Notes: generated by a model from the letters alone, not told the origin. A stretch of DNA of 27,306 nt from Zhenpiania hominis (GCF_014333425.1 NZ_JACRYT010000030.1:1-27306); one strand, 5' to 3'; positions 14,589 to 23,550 are shown, numbered from the stretch's first letter. A program made the numbers and translations.

Positions 14589-15835
14589 AAGCCGACAGCT
14601 TTAAAATGGCTTCTCTTTCAAGGAAAACCCGTGACCTGGCTCTGCAGGCCATGATCGATACGCTTTCCGCCCACAAAGACGAAATTTTTGCCGCTAACGA
14701 AGAAGATCTCAAGCAAGCGGCTTTGGATCAGCTTCCCATGCCAATTCAGAACCGGCTCAAATTCGACGATCACAAGCTTTCTGACTGTATCAGCGGAATG
14801 AAAGATCTCATTGCTATGGAAGATCCTCTTTTTCAGGAACTGCTGAAAAGAAAACTGGATGATGATCTAACCCTGATTAAGACCACCTGTCCCATTGGCG
14901 TAATTGGCGTGATTTTCGAATCCCGTCCCGACGCGCTGGTTCAGATTTCCTCCCTTTGTGTAAAAAGCGGTAACTGCGCGATTTTGAAAGGCGGCAGTGA
15001 GGCTGCCCGAACCAACCGGATTCTCTTCGATCTGCTTTACAAGGCCGGAACCCAGGCTGGACTGCCCAAAGGCTTTGCCGCGCTTATCGAAGACCGGGCT
15101 GGTATCGATGAACTTCTAAAATGCCACGAATCGGTGGATCTGATTATACCAAGAGGCTCCAACCAGTTTGTTCAGTACATTATGGCAAATTCCAAAATTC
15201 CGGTTATGGGGCACGCGGACGGAATCTGTCACGTCTATGTGGATAAGGACGCGGATCTCCAAAAGGCAGTTCCAATCGTAATCGATTCCAAAACGCAATA
15301 CGCGGCCGCCTGCAATGCCGCGGAAACCCTTCTGGTGCACCGGGCTGCGGCAGATGACTTTCTTCCGGCGCTGGCAGAGGCTGCAGGCTCCTCCATTGAG
15401 TTTCGGGGAGACACAGCTTCCCAAGCTCTCATGGCCTGTACCCCGGCCAAAGATTCGGATTTTGAAACCGAATATCTGGATACGATTCTATCCGTTAAAA
15501 TCGTAGATTCTCTGCAAGACGCCGTAGATCATATCAACCATTACGGCTCCCATCATACGGATTGCATTATCACAGAGAATCCCGAGACCGCGCAGCGATT
15601 TATGTCCGATGTGGATTCAGCAGGAGTATATCAGAACTGCTCTACCCGTTTTGCGGATGGCTTCCGCTATGGGTTTGGCGCGGAAGTAGGGATCAGTACC
15701 GGAAAGCTTCACGCCCGGGGTCCTGTTGGACTTGACGGACTTGTCACCTATAAATACAAGCTTTTCGGAAACGGCCAGATCGTTTCTGACTACGCTTCCG
15801 GAGCGCGCAGTTTCAAATTTGAGGATATAAAATAA
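14558..15835 (+). CDS. proA: Glutamate-5-semialdehyde dehydrogenase (gamma-glutamyl phosphate reductase)
   Basis: ProA reduces glutamyl 5-phosphate, made by ProB, to the semialdehyde that cyclizes to pyrroline-5-carboxylate. The 425 residues are normal. The NADPH-binding and substrate regions IGVIGVIFESRPDALVQI and ILKGGSEAARTN are clear, with catalytic Cys252 in AACNAAETLLVH and the C-terminal FRYGFGAEVGISTGKLHARG. ATG 14558 follows GAAAGGATG and lies inside the end of the exonuclease gene (31-base overlap), so translation is probably coupled. A DUF368 gene follows after 16 bases. It is not in the proB-proC operon. Confidence 0.97.
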   Translation: MDYKKTAAAIKADSFKMASLSRKTRDLALQAMIDTLSAHKDEIFAANEEDLKQAALDQLPMPIQNRLKFDDHKLSDCISGMKDLIAMEDPLFQELLKRKLDDDLTLIKTTCPIGVIGVIFESRPDALVQISSLCVKSGNCAILKGGSEAARTNRILFDLLYKAGTQAGLPKGFAALIEDRAGIDELLKCHESVDLIIPRGSNQFVQYIMANSKIPVMGHADGICHVYVDKDADLQKAVPIVIDSKTQYAAACNAAETLLVHRAAADDFLPALAEAAGSSIEFRGDTASQALMACTPAKDSDFETEYLDTILSVKIVDSLQDAVDHINHYGSHHTDCIITENPETAQRFMSDVDSAGVYQNCSTRFADGFRYGFGAEVGISTGKLHARGPVGLDGLVTYKYKLFGNGQIVSDYASGARSFKFEDIK

Positions 15836-15851
15836 AAGAAGGGAATTAGCA

Positions 15852-16727
15852 ATGAGTTGGATAAAACGAATTTTATACGGGGTTCTGATTGGAGTCGCCT
15901 CCATCGCCCCCGGCATATCGGGGGGAACCATCGCCATTGCCCTGGGTTTTTATGAAAGCCTGATTAACGCGGTGGCCGATCTGCTAAAGCATTTTAAAAA
16001 GAATTTTCTGTATCTGCTTCCCTATGGAATCGGCGCTCTGGTCAGTATGGCAGCACTGTCCGTTGTGATCAACTTCTTTTTTATCCGTTTTCCGCTGCCG
16101 ACCAGCACACTTTTTATCGGATTTATCCTGGGGACCCTGCCTTTTATCCGCGGTAAATTCCGCCAAAGTCTCGAAATGACCCATGAAGGCAGACGAAAAG
16201 CTTCCCATGTAATCACCATGGCGATCTTTTTCCTCATTGTCCTGATTCCGTTGTTTTTTAAAGGAAGCATTGGTCAGGTCAATCTGTCCGGCGATTTTCT
16301 GTCCGTCCTAAGCCTTGTGGGAGTGGGCGTCATTGCGGCGGCTACCCTTGTAATCCCCGGGTTGTCCGGAACCATGATCTTAACTGCCATCGGATATTAT
16401 AAGCCTTTGCTTTCCATTGCCAGCACCTTTGTTACCGCCCTGGTCAGCCTGAATCTGTCCGCGGCCCTGGAGCAACTGATCTTCATCGTGCCGCTGGGAA
16501 TCGGCGTGATCGCCGGCGCCTTTCTTTTGGCAAAGCTGGTCAGCTTTCTGTTCCGGACCATACCTTCTTATGTATATGCGGCAATTACCGGTCTGATTAT
16601 CGCGACACCCATCGTCATGCTGGCGGATATCAATCCCGCGCGTATTTCCGTGCTTTCGGTTCTCTGCGCGATTGTTACCCTGGCAGCAGGACTCCTATTG
16701 ATTCATTTTCTGGGAGAAGAAGAATAA
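15852..16727 (+). CDS. DUF368 membrane protein, probable undecaprenyl-phosphate translocase (PopT type)
   Basis: The 291 residues form a very hydrophobic protein with about eight membrane segments. It has the DUF368 hallmark, two related motifs: IAPGISGGTIAIALGFYESL near the N-terminus and VIPGLSGTMILTAIGYYKPL in the middle, which suggests an inverted or duplicated fold. DUF368 proteins (PopT) have been linked to recycling undecaprenyl phosphate from the outer to the inner face of the membrane for wall synthesis. AGAAGGGAATT precedes ATG 15852. It follows proA by 16 bases and ends at the shared terminator 16748-16795. The link with proA looks like simple co-transcription. Confidence 0.92.
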   Translation: MSWIKRILYGVLIGVASIAPGISGGTIAIALGFYESLINAVADLLKHFKKNFLYLLPYGIGALVSMAALSVVINFFFIRFPLPTSTLFIGFILGTLPFIRGKFRQSLEMTHEGRRKASHVITMAIFFLIVLIPLFFKGSIGQVNLSGDFLSVLSLVGVGVIAAATLVIPGLSGTMILTAIGYYKPLLSIASTFVTALVSLNLSAALEQLIFIVPLGIGVIAGAFLLAKLVSFLFRTIPSYVYAAITGLIIATPIVMLADINPARISVLSVLCAIVTLAAGLLLIHFLGEEE

Positions 16728-16747
16728 GCTGCCTCTTCTCCTGATTA

Positions 16748-16795
16748 AAAAAGCGGAACAAACTGCCTTCTAACAGGCGGTATGTTCCGCTTTTT
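16748..16795. terminator. Bidirectional terminator between the DUF368 gene and gap
   Basis: AAAAAGCGGAACA and TGTTCCGCTTTTT form a 13-bp stem with a further inner CTGCC/GGCGG stem. It ends both the plus-strand unit and the long minus-strand fru operon. Confidence 0.92.
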
Positions 16796-16809
16796 ATTCA
16801 TTCCGCTGT

Positions 16810-17826
16810 TTACAGCAGCGTCGCCATATGCCCCAGGGTCCGAACCAACTGGGAAACATAACTCATCTCATTATCATACCAGGCTACCACCCTTACTTCG
16901 TAAATCTTCGTTCCACATCTCTGTGCCAAAGTTTGAGTCGCGTCAAAAAGGGAGCCGTAACTCATACCGATTACATCGCTGGATACAATCTGCTCTTCCG
17001 TATAGCCAAAGGATTCATTGGCTTCTTTTTTCATAGCTTCATTCAGCCCTTCCACACTTACCGATTCGGTCTCATCCTTTAGTGTGGCATCCAGGATCGT
17101 AATAGAGCCGGATGGAACCGGAACTCTCTGCGCGGACCCGATCAGCTTTCCCGCCAGTTCCGGAATAACAAGCCCGATAGCCTTGGCCGCGCCGGTACTG
17201 TTCGGCACGATATTCACCGCTCCGGCCCTTGCCCTGCGGAAGTCGCCCTTTCTGTGAGGTCCGTCCAGAATCATCTGATCTCCGGTATAAGCATGAATCG
17301 TCGTCATAAACCCAGTACGCAGTTCCCGGTAGTCATTCAGGGCCTTTGCCATTGGCGCCAGACAATTGGTTGTACAAGACGCTCCGGAAACAATATTATC
17401 CTCCTTTTTCAGAGTTTCATGGTTTACCCCGTAAACGATGGTCGGCAGATCGTTGCCCGCAGGCGCGGAAATGAGAACCTTTTTCGCTCCCGCGTCGATA
17501 TGTGCCTGGGATTTTGCTTTGGAAGCGAAGAACCCGGTACATTCCAGCACAATATCTACTTCCAGCTCATTCCATGGAAGCTTTGAAGGATCTGCTTCTT
17601 TATAAATACGGATCCGTTTTCCATCGACGGTAATCGATTCATCATCGTGCTCCACGCTGTGATCCCGATACGCTCCCTGCACACTATCATATTTTAAAAG
17701 GTACGCCAGCATCTCCGGCTTTGTCAGATCGTTAATAGCCACAACCTCATAACGGTCATCCGCGAATACCTTGCGGAAAGTCAGTCTTCCGATTCTTCCA
17801 AACCCGTTAATCGCAATTTTAATCAT
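16810..17826 (-). CDS. gap: Glyceraldehyde-3-phosphate dehydrogenase, type I
   Basis: GAPDH oxidizes glyceraldehyde 3-phosphate to 1,3-bisphosphoglycerate in glycolysis. The 338 residues contain the Rossmann motif [13 protein letters not shown], Asp33 (AINDL), which favours NAD over NADP, and the active-site segment [15 protein letters not shown] with Cys151. An [24 protein letters not shown] stretch and the C-terminal [15 protein letters not shown] complete it. ATG 17826 follows AAGGAGGAAGAAAG. It is the last gene of the fru-pts operon, 20 bases after ptsI, with no promoter or terminator between. It ends at the terminator 16748-16795. In most Bacillota gap leads a glycolytic cluster (gap-pgk-tpi), so a place at the end of a fructose operon is notable. 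Confidence 0.97.
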   Translation of the reverse strand: MIKIAINGFGRIGRLTFRKVFADDRYEVVAINDLTKPEMLAYLLKYDSVQGAYRDHSVEHDDESITVDGKRIRIYKEADPSKLPWNELEVDIVLECTGFFASKAKSQAHIDAGAKKVLISAPAGNDLPTIVYGVNHETLKKEDNIVSGASCTTNCLAPMAKALNDYRELRTGFMTTIHAYTGDQMILDGPHRKGDFRRARAGAVNIVPNSTGAAKAIGLVIPELAGKLIGSAQRVPVPSGSITILDATLKDETESVSVEGLNEAMKKEANESFGYTEEQIVSSDVIGMSYGSLFDATQTLAQRCGTKIYEVRVVAWYDNEMSYVSQLVRTLGHMATLL

Positions 17827-17846
17827 CTTTCTTCCTCCTTATGAAT

Positions 17847-19547
17847 TTATTCAACTTTGCTTCGTAAAAGCCTCTCCACCGCATCTGCGGTTTCCAGGTT
17901 CATAACTTCTTTCGCGACAGATGCCGCCGATTCTTTTGTCCACTTTGAAATCTGGTATCTGGTTGCCAGCACGGACGTTGGACTTACGCTGAATTCTTCC
18001 AGTCCAAAATCCAGCAGCAATGGTATCAGGAGCGGATCGGCCGCTGCCTCTCCGCACATTCCTACCGGAATTCCCGCGTTTTTCGCGCACCGGATGATAT
18101 GGCGAATCGAACGGAGCACCGCGGGATCATATGGCTTGTTCAGATAGGCCACCTGCGGATTACCTCGATCCGCAGCCATGGTATATTGCGTCAAGTCATT
18201 GGTGCCAATGCTGAAGAAATCGCTTTCCCGAGCCAGCAGATCCGCCACCAGACTTGCGGCCGGTGTTTCCACCATGATTCCCACCTGTATGCCGTGATCA
18301 TATTCGATACCGCTTTTCTCAAGTTCTGCCGCGATTTTTTTAACCTTTTCTTTGACGGCTCGAACTTCTGCTACCGTTGTAACCAACGGAACCATAATCT
18401 TCAGATTTCCGAAGGCGCTGGCCCTTAAAATCGCCCGCAGCTGTGTTTCATAAAGCTCTTCATGACTCAGGCAGTACCGAACAGCCCGAAATCCCAAAAA
18501 TGGATTCTCTTCCTTCTCCATTTCCAAATAAGGGATTCCCTTATCGCCGCCTACATCTAAAGTCCTAATAATCACCGGTTTTCCGTTGAAAATCTCCGCA
18601 GCTTTTTTATAGGCTTCGAACTGTTCTTCCTCGGAAGGAGCTGACGGCTTATCCATAAACAGAAATTCTGTACGGAAAAGGCCAATTCCCTCACCGTCTT
18701 TTTGCGCCGCGGTAATCGCGTCCTTCACATTTCCAATATTGCAGAACACTTCTTTTGTCTCGTTGTCCGCGGTTACAGTCGCCCGGCCTATGTATCCCCG
18801 CAGAATTTCCTTTTCCGTTTCATAGGCCTGTTTCTGTTGCCGATAGCGTGTTTCTTCTTCCGGTTGAGGATTCGGCAGCACCAGTCCCTGGCTTCCATCT
18901 ACAATGACTGGCTCTCCGTCTTTCAGAGCGTTCAAGGCGCCCTCCGCGCTTAAGACCGCCGGAATCTCCATAGCCTTTGCCAGAATTGCGGAATGAGAAG
19001 TCTTTCCTCCCTTTTCTGTTACAATTCCCACTACATGTTCCTTTTTCATTTCCGCGGTCATAGAAGGGGTCAGATCCTCGGTTACCAGAACGCTTTCCGG
19101 CGGAATCTCCGCCAGGCTCTTTTCCTCTGCTCCCAGAAGAATTCTCAGCATACGCTTTTTAATATCCGCTACATCCGTGGCCCTCTGACGAGTCAGTTCG
19201 TCATCAACTCCTGAAAACAACGCAATAAATTGGTTAAGGACTTCCTCGCAGGCGGCTTCCGCACTGGCGCCGCTCTGTATCTTCTCTTCCATCTGAGAAA
19301 TCATATACGGATCCTTCAGCATCTGAATATGACCTCTGATTATTTCCGCGTCTTTTGGTTTGACAGATTTGGCAATGGATTCCGCCAGCTGCTCGGTCCG
19401 CCGGCAGAATGTGTCTACCGCCTGGTGAAGGCGCTGCAGCTCTTTTGACGCATCCTCCGCCGTGGCTTCATAGGTCAGCTGTTCCTCTTTAATCACATAT
19501 GCTTTGCCAATTCCGATTCCGTCGGATACGGCAATCCCCTTCAGCAT
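17847..19547 (-). CDS. ptsI: Phosphoenolpyruvate--protein phosphotransferase (PTS enzyme I)
   Basis: Enzyme I takes phosphate from phosphoenolpyruvate and gives it to HPr. The protein has 566 residues. The phosphorylated His185 is in GGKTSHSAILAKAMEIPAVL, and the PEP-binding domain shows GIGLFRTEFLFM, IIRTLDVGGDKGIPYL and FFSIGTNDLTQYTMAADRGN. VGMCGEAAAD carries the C-terminal catalytic Cys. The open frame starts at a GTG at 19556. The GAGGTG ribosome binding site lies just before and across that GTG and is correctly spaced for ATG 19547, giving MLKGIAVSDGIGIGKA, so I use 19547. It follows ptsH closely and precedes gap. Confidence 0.96.
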   Translation of the reverse strand: MLKGIAVSDGIGIGKAYVIKEEQLTYEATAEDASKELQRLHQAVDTFCRRTEQLAESIAKSVKPKDAEIIRGHIQMLKDPYMISQMEEKIQSGASAEAACEEVLNQFIALFSGVDDELTRQRATDVADIKKRMLRILLGAEEKSLAEIPPESVLVTEDLTPSMTAEMKKEHVVGIVTEKGGKTSHSAILAKAMEIPAVLSAEGALNALKDGEPVIVDGSQGLVLPNPQPEEETRYRQQKQAYETEKEILRGYIGRATVTADNETKEVFCNIGNVKDAITAAQKDGEGIGLFRTEFLFMDKPSAPSEEEQFEAYKKAAEIFNGKPVIIRTLDVGGDKGIPYLEMEKEENPFLGFRAVRYCLSHEELYETQLRAILRASAFGNLKIMVPLVTTVAEVRAVKEKVKKIAAELEKSGIEYDHGIQVGIMVETPAASLVADLLARESDFFSIGTNDLTQYTMAADRGNPQVAYLNKPYDPAVLRSIRHIIRCAKNAGIPVGMCGEAAADPLLIPLLLDFGLEEFSVSPTSVLATRYQISKWTKESAASVAKEVMNLETADAVERLLRSKVE

Positions 19548-19561
19548 GTTTCTCACCTCGT

Positions 19562-19828
19562 TTACTCTTCTCCAAAACCGGATTCTATCATTTTAGTGGC
19601 TTCCGCGAGAGCAGCCTCTTCATCCTCACCATCACACACGATTTTGATTTCCGCGCCGAATTTGATGCAGGCCGCAATAAGGTTCATTACACTCTTTGCG
19701 TTCACTTCCATATTATTGAATTCAATTTTTACATCGCTGCTGTATTTGGCCATCGCGTTGGCGAAATTGGTGGCCGGTCTCATGTGAAAACCTTCTGAAT
19801 TTGTGACTTTCAGTTCTTTTGATACCAT
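19562..19828 (-). CDS. ptsH: HPr family phosphocarrier protein
   Basis: HPr relays phosphate from enzyme I to the sugar-specific EIIA domains. At 88 residues it is full-length. The phosphate-carrying His15 lies in SEGFHMRPATNF, where the usual GLHARPA is changed to GFHMRPA. Ser46 in NAKSVMNL is present, so regulation by HPr kinase is possible if the cell has that enzyme. RBS AGGAGGT precedes ATG 19828. It sits 12 bases after fruA and 14 bases before ptsI in the same operon. The variant active-site loop and its place in a fructose operon could mean it is specialised for FruA. Whether a second, general HPr exists cannot be seen here. Confidence 0.94.
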   Translation of the reverse strand: MVSKELKVTNSEGFHMRPATNFANAMAKYSSDVKIEFNNMEVNAKSVMNLIAACIKFGAEIKIVCDGEDEEAALAEATKMIESGFGEE

Positions 19829-19840
19829 GACTTTTACCTC

Positions 19841-21784
19841 CTAACGTTCCGTTTTATTTTTCTTTAATATTGCAAGTAAAACCATTCCAACTACTGCGCC
19901 TACTACCAAGGCCAGCAGGTAGCCGCCTACATTTTCAACAACAGGGAACACGAAGATTCCGCCATGAGGAGCTCGCAATCCGCATCCCATTGCCATCGAA
20001 ATTCCCCCTGCTACAGCAGATCCAACTACACAGGATGGAATCACTCTCAGAGGATCAGAAGCCGCGAATGGAATCGCGCCTTCTGTAATAAAGCACAGTC
20101 CCATAATATAATTGACCACGCCTGCTTTCCGCTCTTCCGCTGTAAACTTATTCTTGAAAAAGGTAGTAGCCAAAGCAATTGCAATCGGAGGCACCATTCC
20201 GCCGATCATAACAGAAGCCATGATATTAAAGCCGCCGGAAGCAATCGCCGCTGTACCAAATACATATGCCGCTTTATTAAATGGACCGCCCATATCGATT
20301 GCCATCATACCTCCCAGGAGACATCCAAGGAGAATCTGGCTGGCGCTTCCCATCGAATTCAATCCGTTTGTAATAGCAGTATTGATAGCTCCTACCGCCG
20401 GGTTGATAAAGCACATGAACGCGCCCATCAAAGTGATTCCCAAAAGCGGCAGAATCAGAACCGGCAGCATGCTTTCCAGGCTGTCCGGAAGGAAGGAAAA
20501 CACCTTCTTCAAAAGCAGTACGATAAAACCGCCTACAAAGCCTGCAATCAACGCTCCCAGGAATCCCGATACGGCTGACGCGTCTCCGGTTACATTGGCA
20601 AAGGTACATCCCAGAGTCGCGATAGATCCGCCTACAAAACCGACCGCAAGTCCCGGCCTATCCGCAATACTCCTTGCGATATAACCTGCCAGAACCGGCA
20701 TCATAAAGTTAAACGCCACGTTTCCGATGCTTTTGAAGAACGCCGCTGCCGCTGTGTATGTCCCGAAATCACTGTTTCTTGGCGCGCCTGCGATTGTATC
20801 GATCAGGAAGGCCAGGGCAATCATAATGCCTCCGCCGATAACAAATGGAAGCATGTAGGATACGCCGTTCATCAAATGTTTGTAAATCTGATGCCCAATC
20901 CCCTCTTTTCCAACGCTGTCCGCATTCGTCGTCTTCGCCCCCTCATAATGGAAAACCGGAGCTTCTTTGTCTATAATTTTCTTAATCAGTTCTTCCGGCT
21001 TGTTGATTCCAGCCGACACATTTGTTTTATATACCCGTTTTCCATCAAAACGCACCATTTCGACATTCTTGTCCGCGGCGATGATAATGCCGTCAGCCGC
21101 TTCGATTTCCTCAGGAGTCAGTACGTTCTTCGCTCCCCCGGATCCGTTTGTTTCCGCTTTGAGAGAATACCCCATTTCTCTTGCTTTTTTCTCCAGGGCT
21201 TCCGCGGCCATATAGGTGTGCGCGATTCCCGTCGGGCAAGCGGTTACTGCCAGAATCCGGTATCCTTCTTTCTTTCCGTCCTTTTCTGATTCTTGTTTCT
21301 CGCCTGCGGCTTCGGCCTCTTCCGGATAACGTTCTTTTTCCTTGCGATCAATGGCTTCTAAAAATGCTTCCGGGGTCTGCGCTTTCAGTAATTCTTCCCG
21401 CAGCTCCATATCCATCAGCAGTGTCATAAGTCTTGACAGAACTTCCAGATGAAGATCTCCGTCCTCAGGAGCCGCAATCATAAAGAGAATCGTGGAAGGC
21501 TTTCCATCCGGAGCTTGGTAATCAATTCCCTCCGGCACTGTAATTGCAACCAAACCAGCCTGTTTTACGGCTGCGCTCTTGGCATGAGGAATTGCAATTC
21601 CTTCTCCCACCGCGGTTGTACCTTCCTCCTCTCTAGCGAGAATTCCTTTCCGGTATTCTTCCTTATCCGCCAGATTTCCCGCCTCATCATGCAAACGGAT
21701 CATGAGGTCAATCGCGTCTGCCTTTGTACTTAGTTTCGCCCCCGGCATAATGGATTTCTTTTTCAGTAAATCGACAATTCGCAT
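19841..21784 (-). CDS. fruA: PTS fructose transporter subunit EIIABC
   Basis: FruA imports fructose and releases it inside as fructose 1-phosphate. The 647 residues hold three domains in the order A-B-C. EIIA (1-148) has His67 in GIAIPHAKSAAV. An acidic, charged linker (150-172) leads to EIIB (174-275), with Cys183 in VTACPTGIAHTYMAAEAL. EIIC (about 300-642) has some eight membrane segments and the typical GGPFNKAAYVFG and GLRAPHGGIFVFP motifs. RBS GGAGGGGG lies before ATG 21784, 21 bases after fruK. Its product is phosphorylated again by FruK. Domain order and length are those of the Bacillota fructose transporter. Confidence 0.97.
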   Translation of the reverse strand: MRIVDLLKKKSIMPGAKLSTKADAIDLMIRLHDEAGNLADKEEYRKGILAREEEGTTAVGEGIAIPHAKSAAVKQAGLVAITVPEGIDYQAPDGKPSTILFMIAAPEDGDLHLEVLSRLMTLLMDMELREELLKAQTPEAFLEAIDRKEKERYPEEAEAAGEKQESEKDGKKEGYRILAVTACPTGIAHTYMAAEALEKKAREMGYSLKAETNGSGGAKNVLTPEEIEAADGIIIAADKNVEMVRFDGKRVYKTNVSAGINKPEELIKKIIDKEAPVFHYEGAKTTNADSVGKEGIGHQIYKHLMNGVSYMLPFVIGGGIMIALAFLIDTIAGAPRNSDFGTYTAAAAFFKSIGNVAFNFMMPVLAGYIARSIADRPGLAVGFVGGSIATLGCTFANVTGDASAVSGFLGALIAGFVGGFIVLLLKKVFSFLPDSLESMLPVLILPLLGITLMGAFMCFINPAVGAINTAITNGLNSMGSASQILLGCLLGGMMAIDMGGPFNKAAYVFGTAAIASGGFNIMASVMIGGMVPPIAIALATTFFKNKFTAEERKAGVVNYIMGLCFITEGAIPFAASDPLRVIPSCVVGSAVAGGISMAMGCGLRAPHGGIFVFPVVENVGGYLLALVVGAVVGMVLLAILKKNKTER

Positions 21785-21805
21785 GTTCTTTCCCCCTCCA
21801 GTAAC

Positions 21806-22708
21806 TTAAATTTTCTGAAAAAATTCTTCGATTTTTTCTCTCTTCGCAAGTCCTTCCGAACAGGCCGTCGCTGAACCTGCCGCGATTCCCAGCTTTAAAG
21901 CATATTCGTAATCCTTTTTTCTCATATACCCCGCAAGGAAACCGGCCACCATGGAATCGCCTGCTCCCACCGTATTTTTTACTGCCTCCCGGATAGCCGG
22001 AACCCGAAATTGTTTTCCGTTTTCACATAACAGATAGGCTCCATCTCCTCCCAGCGACACCAGCACATTGCGCGCTCCAAGATCCTGCAGTTTTTTTGCG
22101 CCAACCTCAAGGTCCGCGTCATTTTGAATTTTTGATTCTGTCAGTTCTTCCAGCTCGCTCCGGTTCGGTTTGATTAGAAAAGGCCGGTATTTCAATACAT
22201 TTTTTAAAAGCATTCCTGTGGCATCCACCACAAAACGAATCCCCCTGCCGCCTAATCTTTTCAGCATTATCTCATAGATATTATCCGGAAGCGTATTAGG
22301 TATATTCCCGGAAATCACTAACGTATCATCCTCTTTCAGCCGTTCCAGCTGCCCAAGGAGCGCCTCCAGCTTGCTTTCTGTAATTGCCGCTCCCTGCGTA
22401 TTGATCTCTGTTTCCTGTTTCATTCGAAGTTTGATATTAATCCGGGTGATTCCTTCCTCAAGATGGATAAAATCCGTTTTCAGTCCCGCTTCTTTTAACC
22501 CCCGCTCCAATGCGGACCCTGTAAATCCGCTGACAAATCCCAGAGCCGTATTTTCAATTCCCAGATTTGTAAGCACAGTGGATACATTGATCCCCTTTCC
22601 GCCAAAATAATAGGATTCTTTTTTGGAACGGTTGGTTTCTCCCAGTCTAAGTTCATCGAGATCGATTACATAATCAAGGGCCGGACTGAATGTGACCGTA
22701 TAAATCAT
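21806..22708 (-). CDS. fruK: 1-Phosphofructokinase (PfkB family)
   Basis: FruK turns fructose 1-phosphate from FruA into fructose 1,6-bisphosphate with ATP. The 300 residues show the PfkB family signatures: YFGGKGINVSTVLTNLG near residues 34-50, a PNRSELEELT segment, and NTVGAGDSMVAGFLAGY, where the Asp is the catalytic base. The N-terminus MIYTVTFSPALDYVIDL is that of FruK-like proteins. The ideal AAGGAGGTGG ribosome binding site lies inside the last codons of the regulator gene, with only one base between the two genes, so translation is probably coupled. Confidence 0.95.
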   Translation of the reverse strand: MIYTVTFSPALDYVIDLDELRLGETNRSKKESYYFGGKGINVSTVLTNLGIENTALGFVSGFTGSALERGLKEAGLKTDFIHLEEGITRINIKLRMKQETEINTQGAAITESKLEALLGQLERLKEDDTLVISGNIPNTLPDNIYEIMLKRLGGRGIRFVVDATGMLLKNVLKYRPFLIKPNRSELEELTESKIQNDADLEVGAKKLQDLGARNVLVSLGGDGAYLLCENGKQFRVPAIREAVKNTVGAGDSMVAGFLAGYMRKKDYEYALKLGIAAGSATACSEGLAKREKIEEFFQKI

Positions 22709-22709
22709 A

Positions 22710-23456
22710 TTATTCCACCTCCTTTACAACTGTATACTGCGAATATTGTTCATTTTCCGCTTTGTCGGTAATAATGCACGCTTCATCAACCTGCGCGAAT
22801 GTAATGGATGAAATAAGTCCGAACTTTGTATGGTCAGCCAAAACAAAGGATATATAGGACTGCTTCATGGCCGCCGTTTTAATGGCCGCTTCTCCGATAT
22901 CCGGGGTAGTAAATCCCCGTTCCGGATCAATTCCGTTGGTTCCCATGAAACACTTTGTGAAATTGTACTGTCGAATCGCCTCAATAGCCGCTGCCCCCAC
23001 AGCCGCCTCCGTGGAAGGCCTCAGAAGCCCTCCGATCATATATACATTAAAACCCCTCTGAATCATCTTTTTCGCATGTACAATTCCATTTGTCACATAA
23101 GTAACGTTCTTTTTATCCAAGTAGTCAATCATACGATCTGTTGTGGTTCCCGCATCAATAAAGACAAAATCATTTTCATTGATCATTGTAGCCGCGTATC
23201 TGGCAATTTTATCTTTCTCCGCCACTTGAATCTGTGCCCGCGAGGCTACATCCGTTTCTCTGGAAGCCATATCCGATGATATGGAAACAGCGCCGCCGAA
23301 AACCCTTTTTAGCCGGCCCATTTGATCCAGTTCATTGATATCCCTGCGAATTGTAGATTCGCTGATTCCCATTTCCTTAGCCAGACTGGTGACTTTCACC
23401 GCATGTGTTCTTTTAAGCTTCGCTAAGATTTTATCATGTCGTTCCTTCTGTAACAT
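22710..23456 (-). CDS. fruR: DeoR-family repressor of the fructose operon (FruR type)
   Basis: This 248-residue regulator has an N-terminal DeoR winged helix (residues 6-57, KERHDKILAKLKRTHAVKVT followed by ISESTIRRDINELDQMGRLKRV, partly shown) and a C-terminal DeoRC sensor domain (about 75-240) with FIDAGTTTDRMIDYL and FVLADHTKFG. Regulators of this type usually sense a phosphorylated sugar, here most likely fructose 1-phosphate. RBS GGGAGGAG precedes ATG 23456. It is the first gene of the operon, right behind the promoter and the decamer array at 23491-23550, which I infer to be its own binding site. It would therefore control fruK, fruA, ptsH, ptsI and gap as well as itself. Confidence 0.93.
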   Translation of the reverse strand: MLQKERHDKILAKLKRTHAVKVTSLAKEMGISESTIRRDINELDQMGRLKRVFGGAVSISSDMASRETDVASRAQIQVAEKDKIARYAATMINENDFVFIDAGTTTDRMIDYLDKKNVTYVTNGIVHAKKMIQRGFNVYMIGGLLRPSTEAAVGAAAIEAIRQYNFTKCFMGTNGIDPERGFTTPDIGEAAIKTAAMKQSYISFVLADHTKFGLISSITFAQVDEACIITDKAENEQYSQYTVVKEVE

Positions 23457-23476
23457 TTTCTCCTCCCGTCACCCTT

Positions 23477-23504
23477 ATTATAGCACCGTCTCAGTCAAAG
23501 TCAA
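23477..23504 (-). promoter_or_regulatory. Promoter of the fru-pts-gap operon
   Basis: On the minus strand TTGACT (23499-23504) and TATAAT (23477-23482) are 16 bases apart. A second TTGACT overlaps at 23493-23498. The -35 region lies inside the decamer repeats, so bound repressor would block RNA polymerase. Confidence 0.8.
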
Positions 23505-23550
23505 TCATTTTCATTCAAATTCATTCAGTTTCTTTCATTTTCTTTCATTT
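23491..23550 (-). promoter_or_regulatory. Tandem decamer operator, probable FruR binding array
   Basis: Six direct repeats with an exact 10-base period fill this stretch: on the plus strand TCAGTCAAAG, TCAATCATTT, TCATTCAAAT, TCATTCAGTT, TCTTTCATTT, TCTTTCATTT, with a partial seventh at 23551. On the transcribed side they read as WNTGAATGAA-like units. The period is about one turn of DNA, which would place each site on the same face. DeoR-family repressors commonly bind short direct repeats in T/C-rich tracts. Confidence 0.7.

Noticed and set aside
19964..20684. Plus-strand open frames opposite fruA
   Set aside because: They are antisense to the conserved EIIC domain and have no family features.
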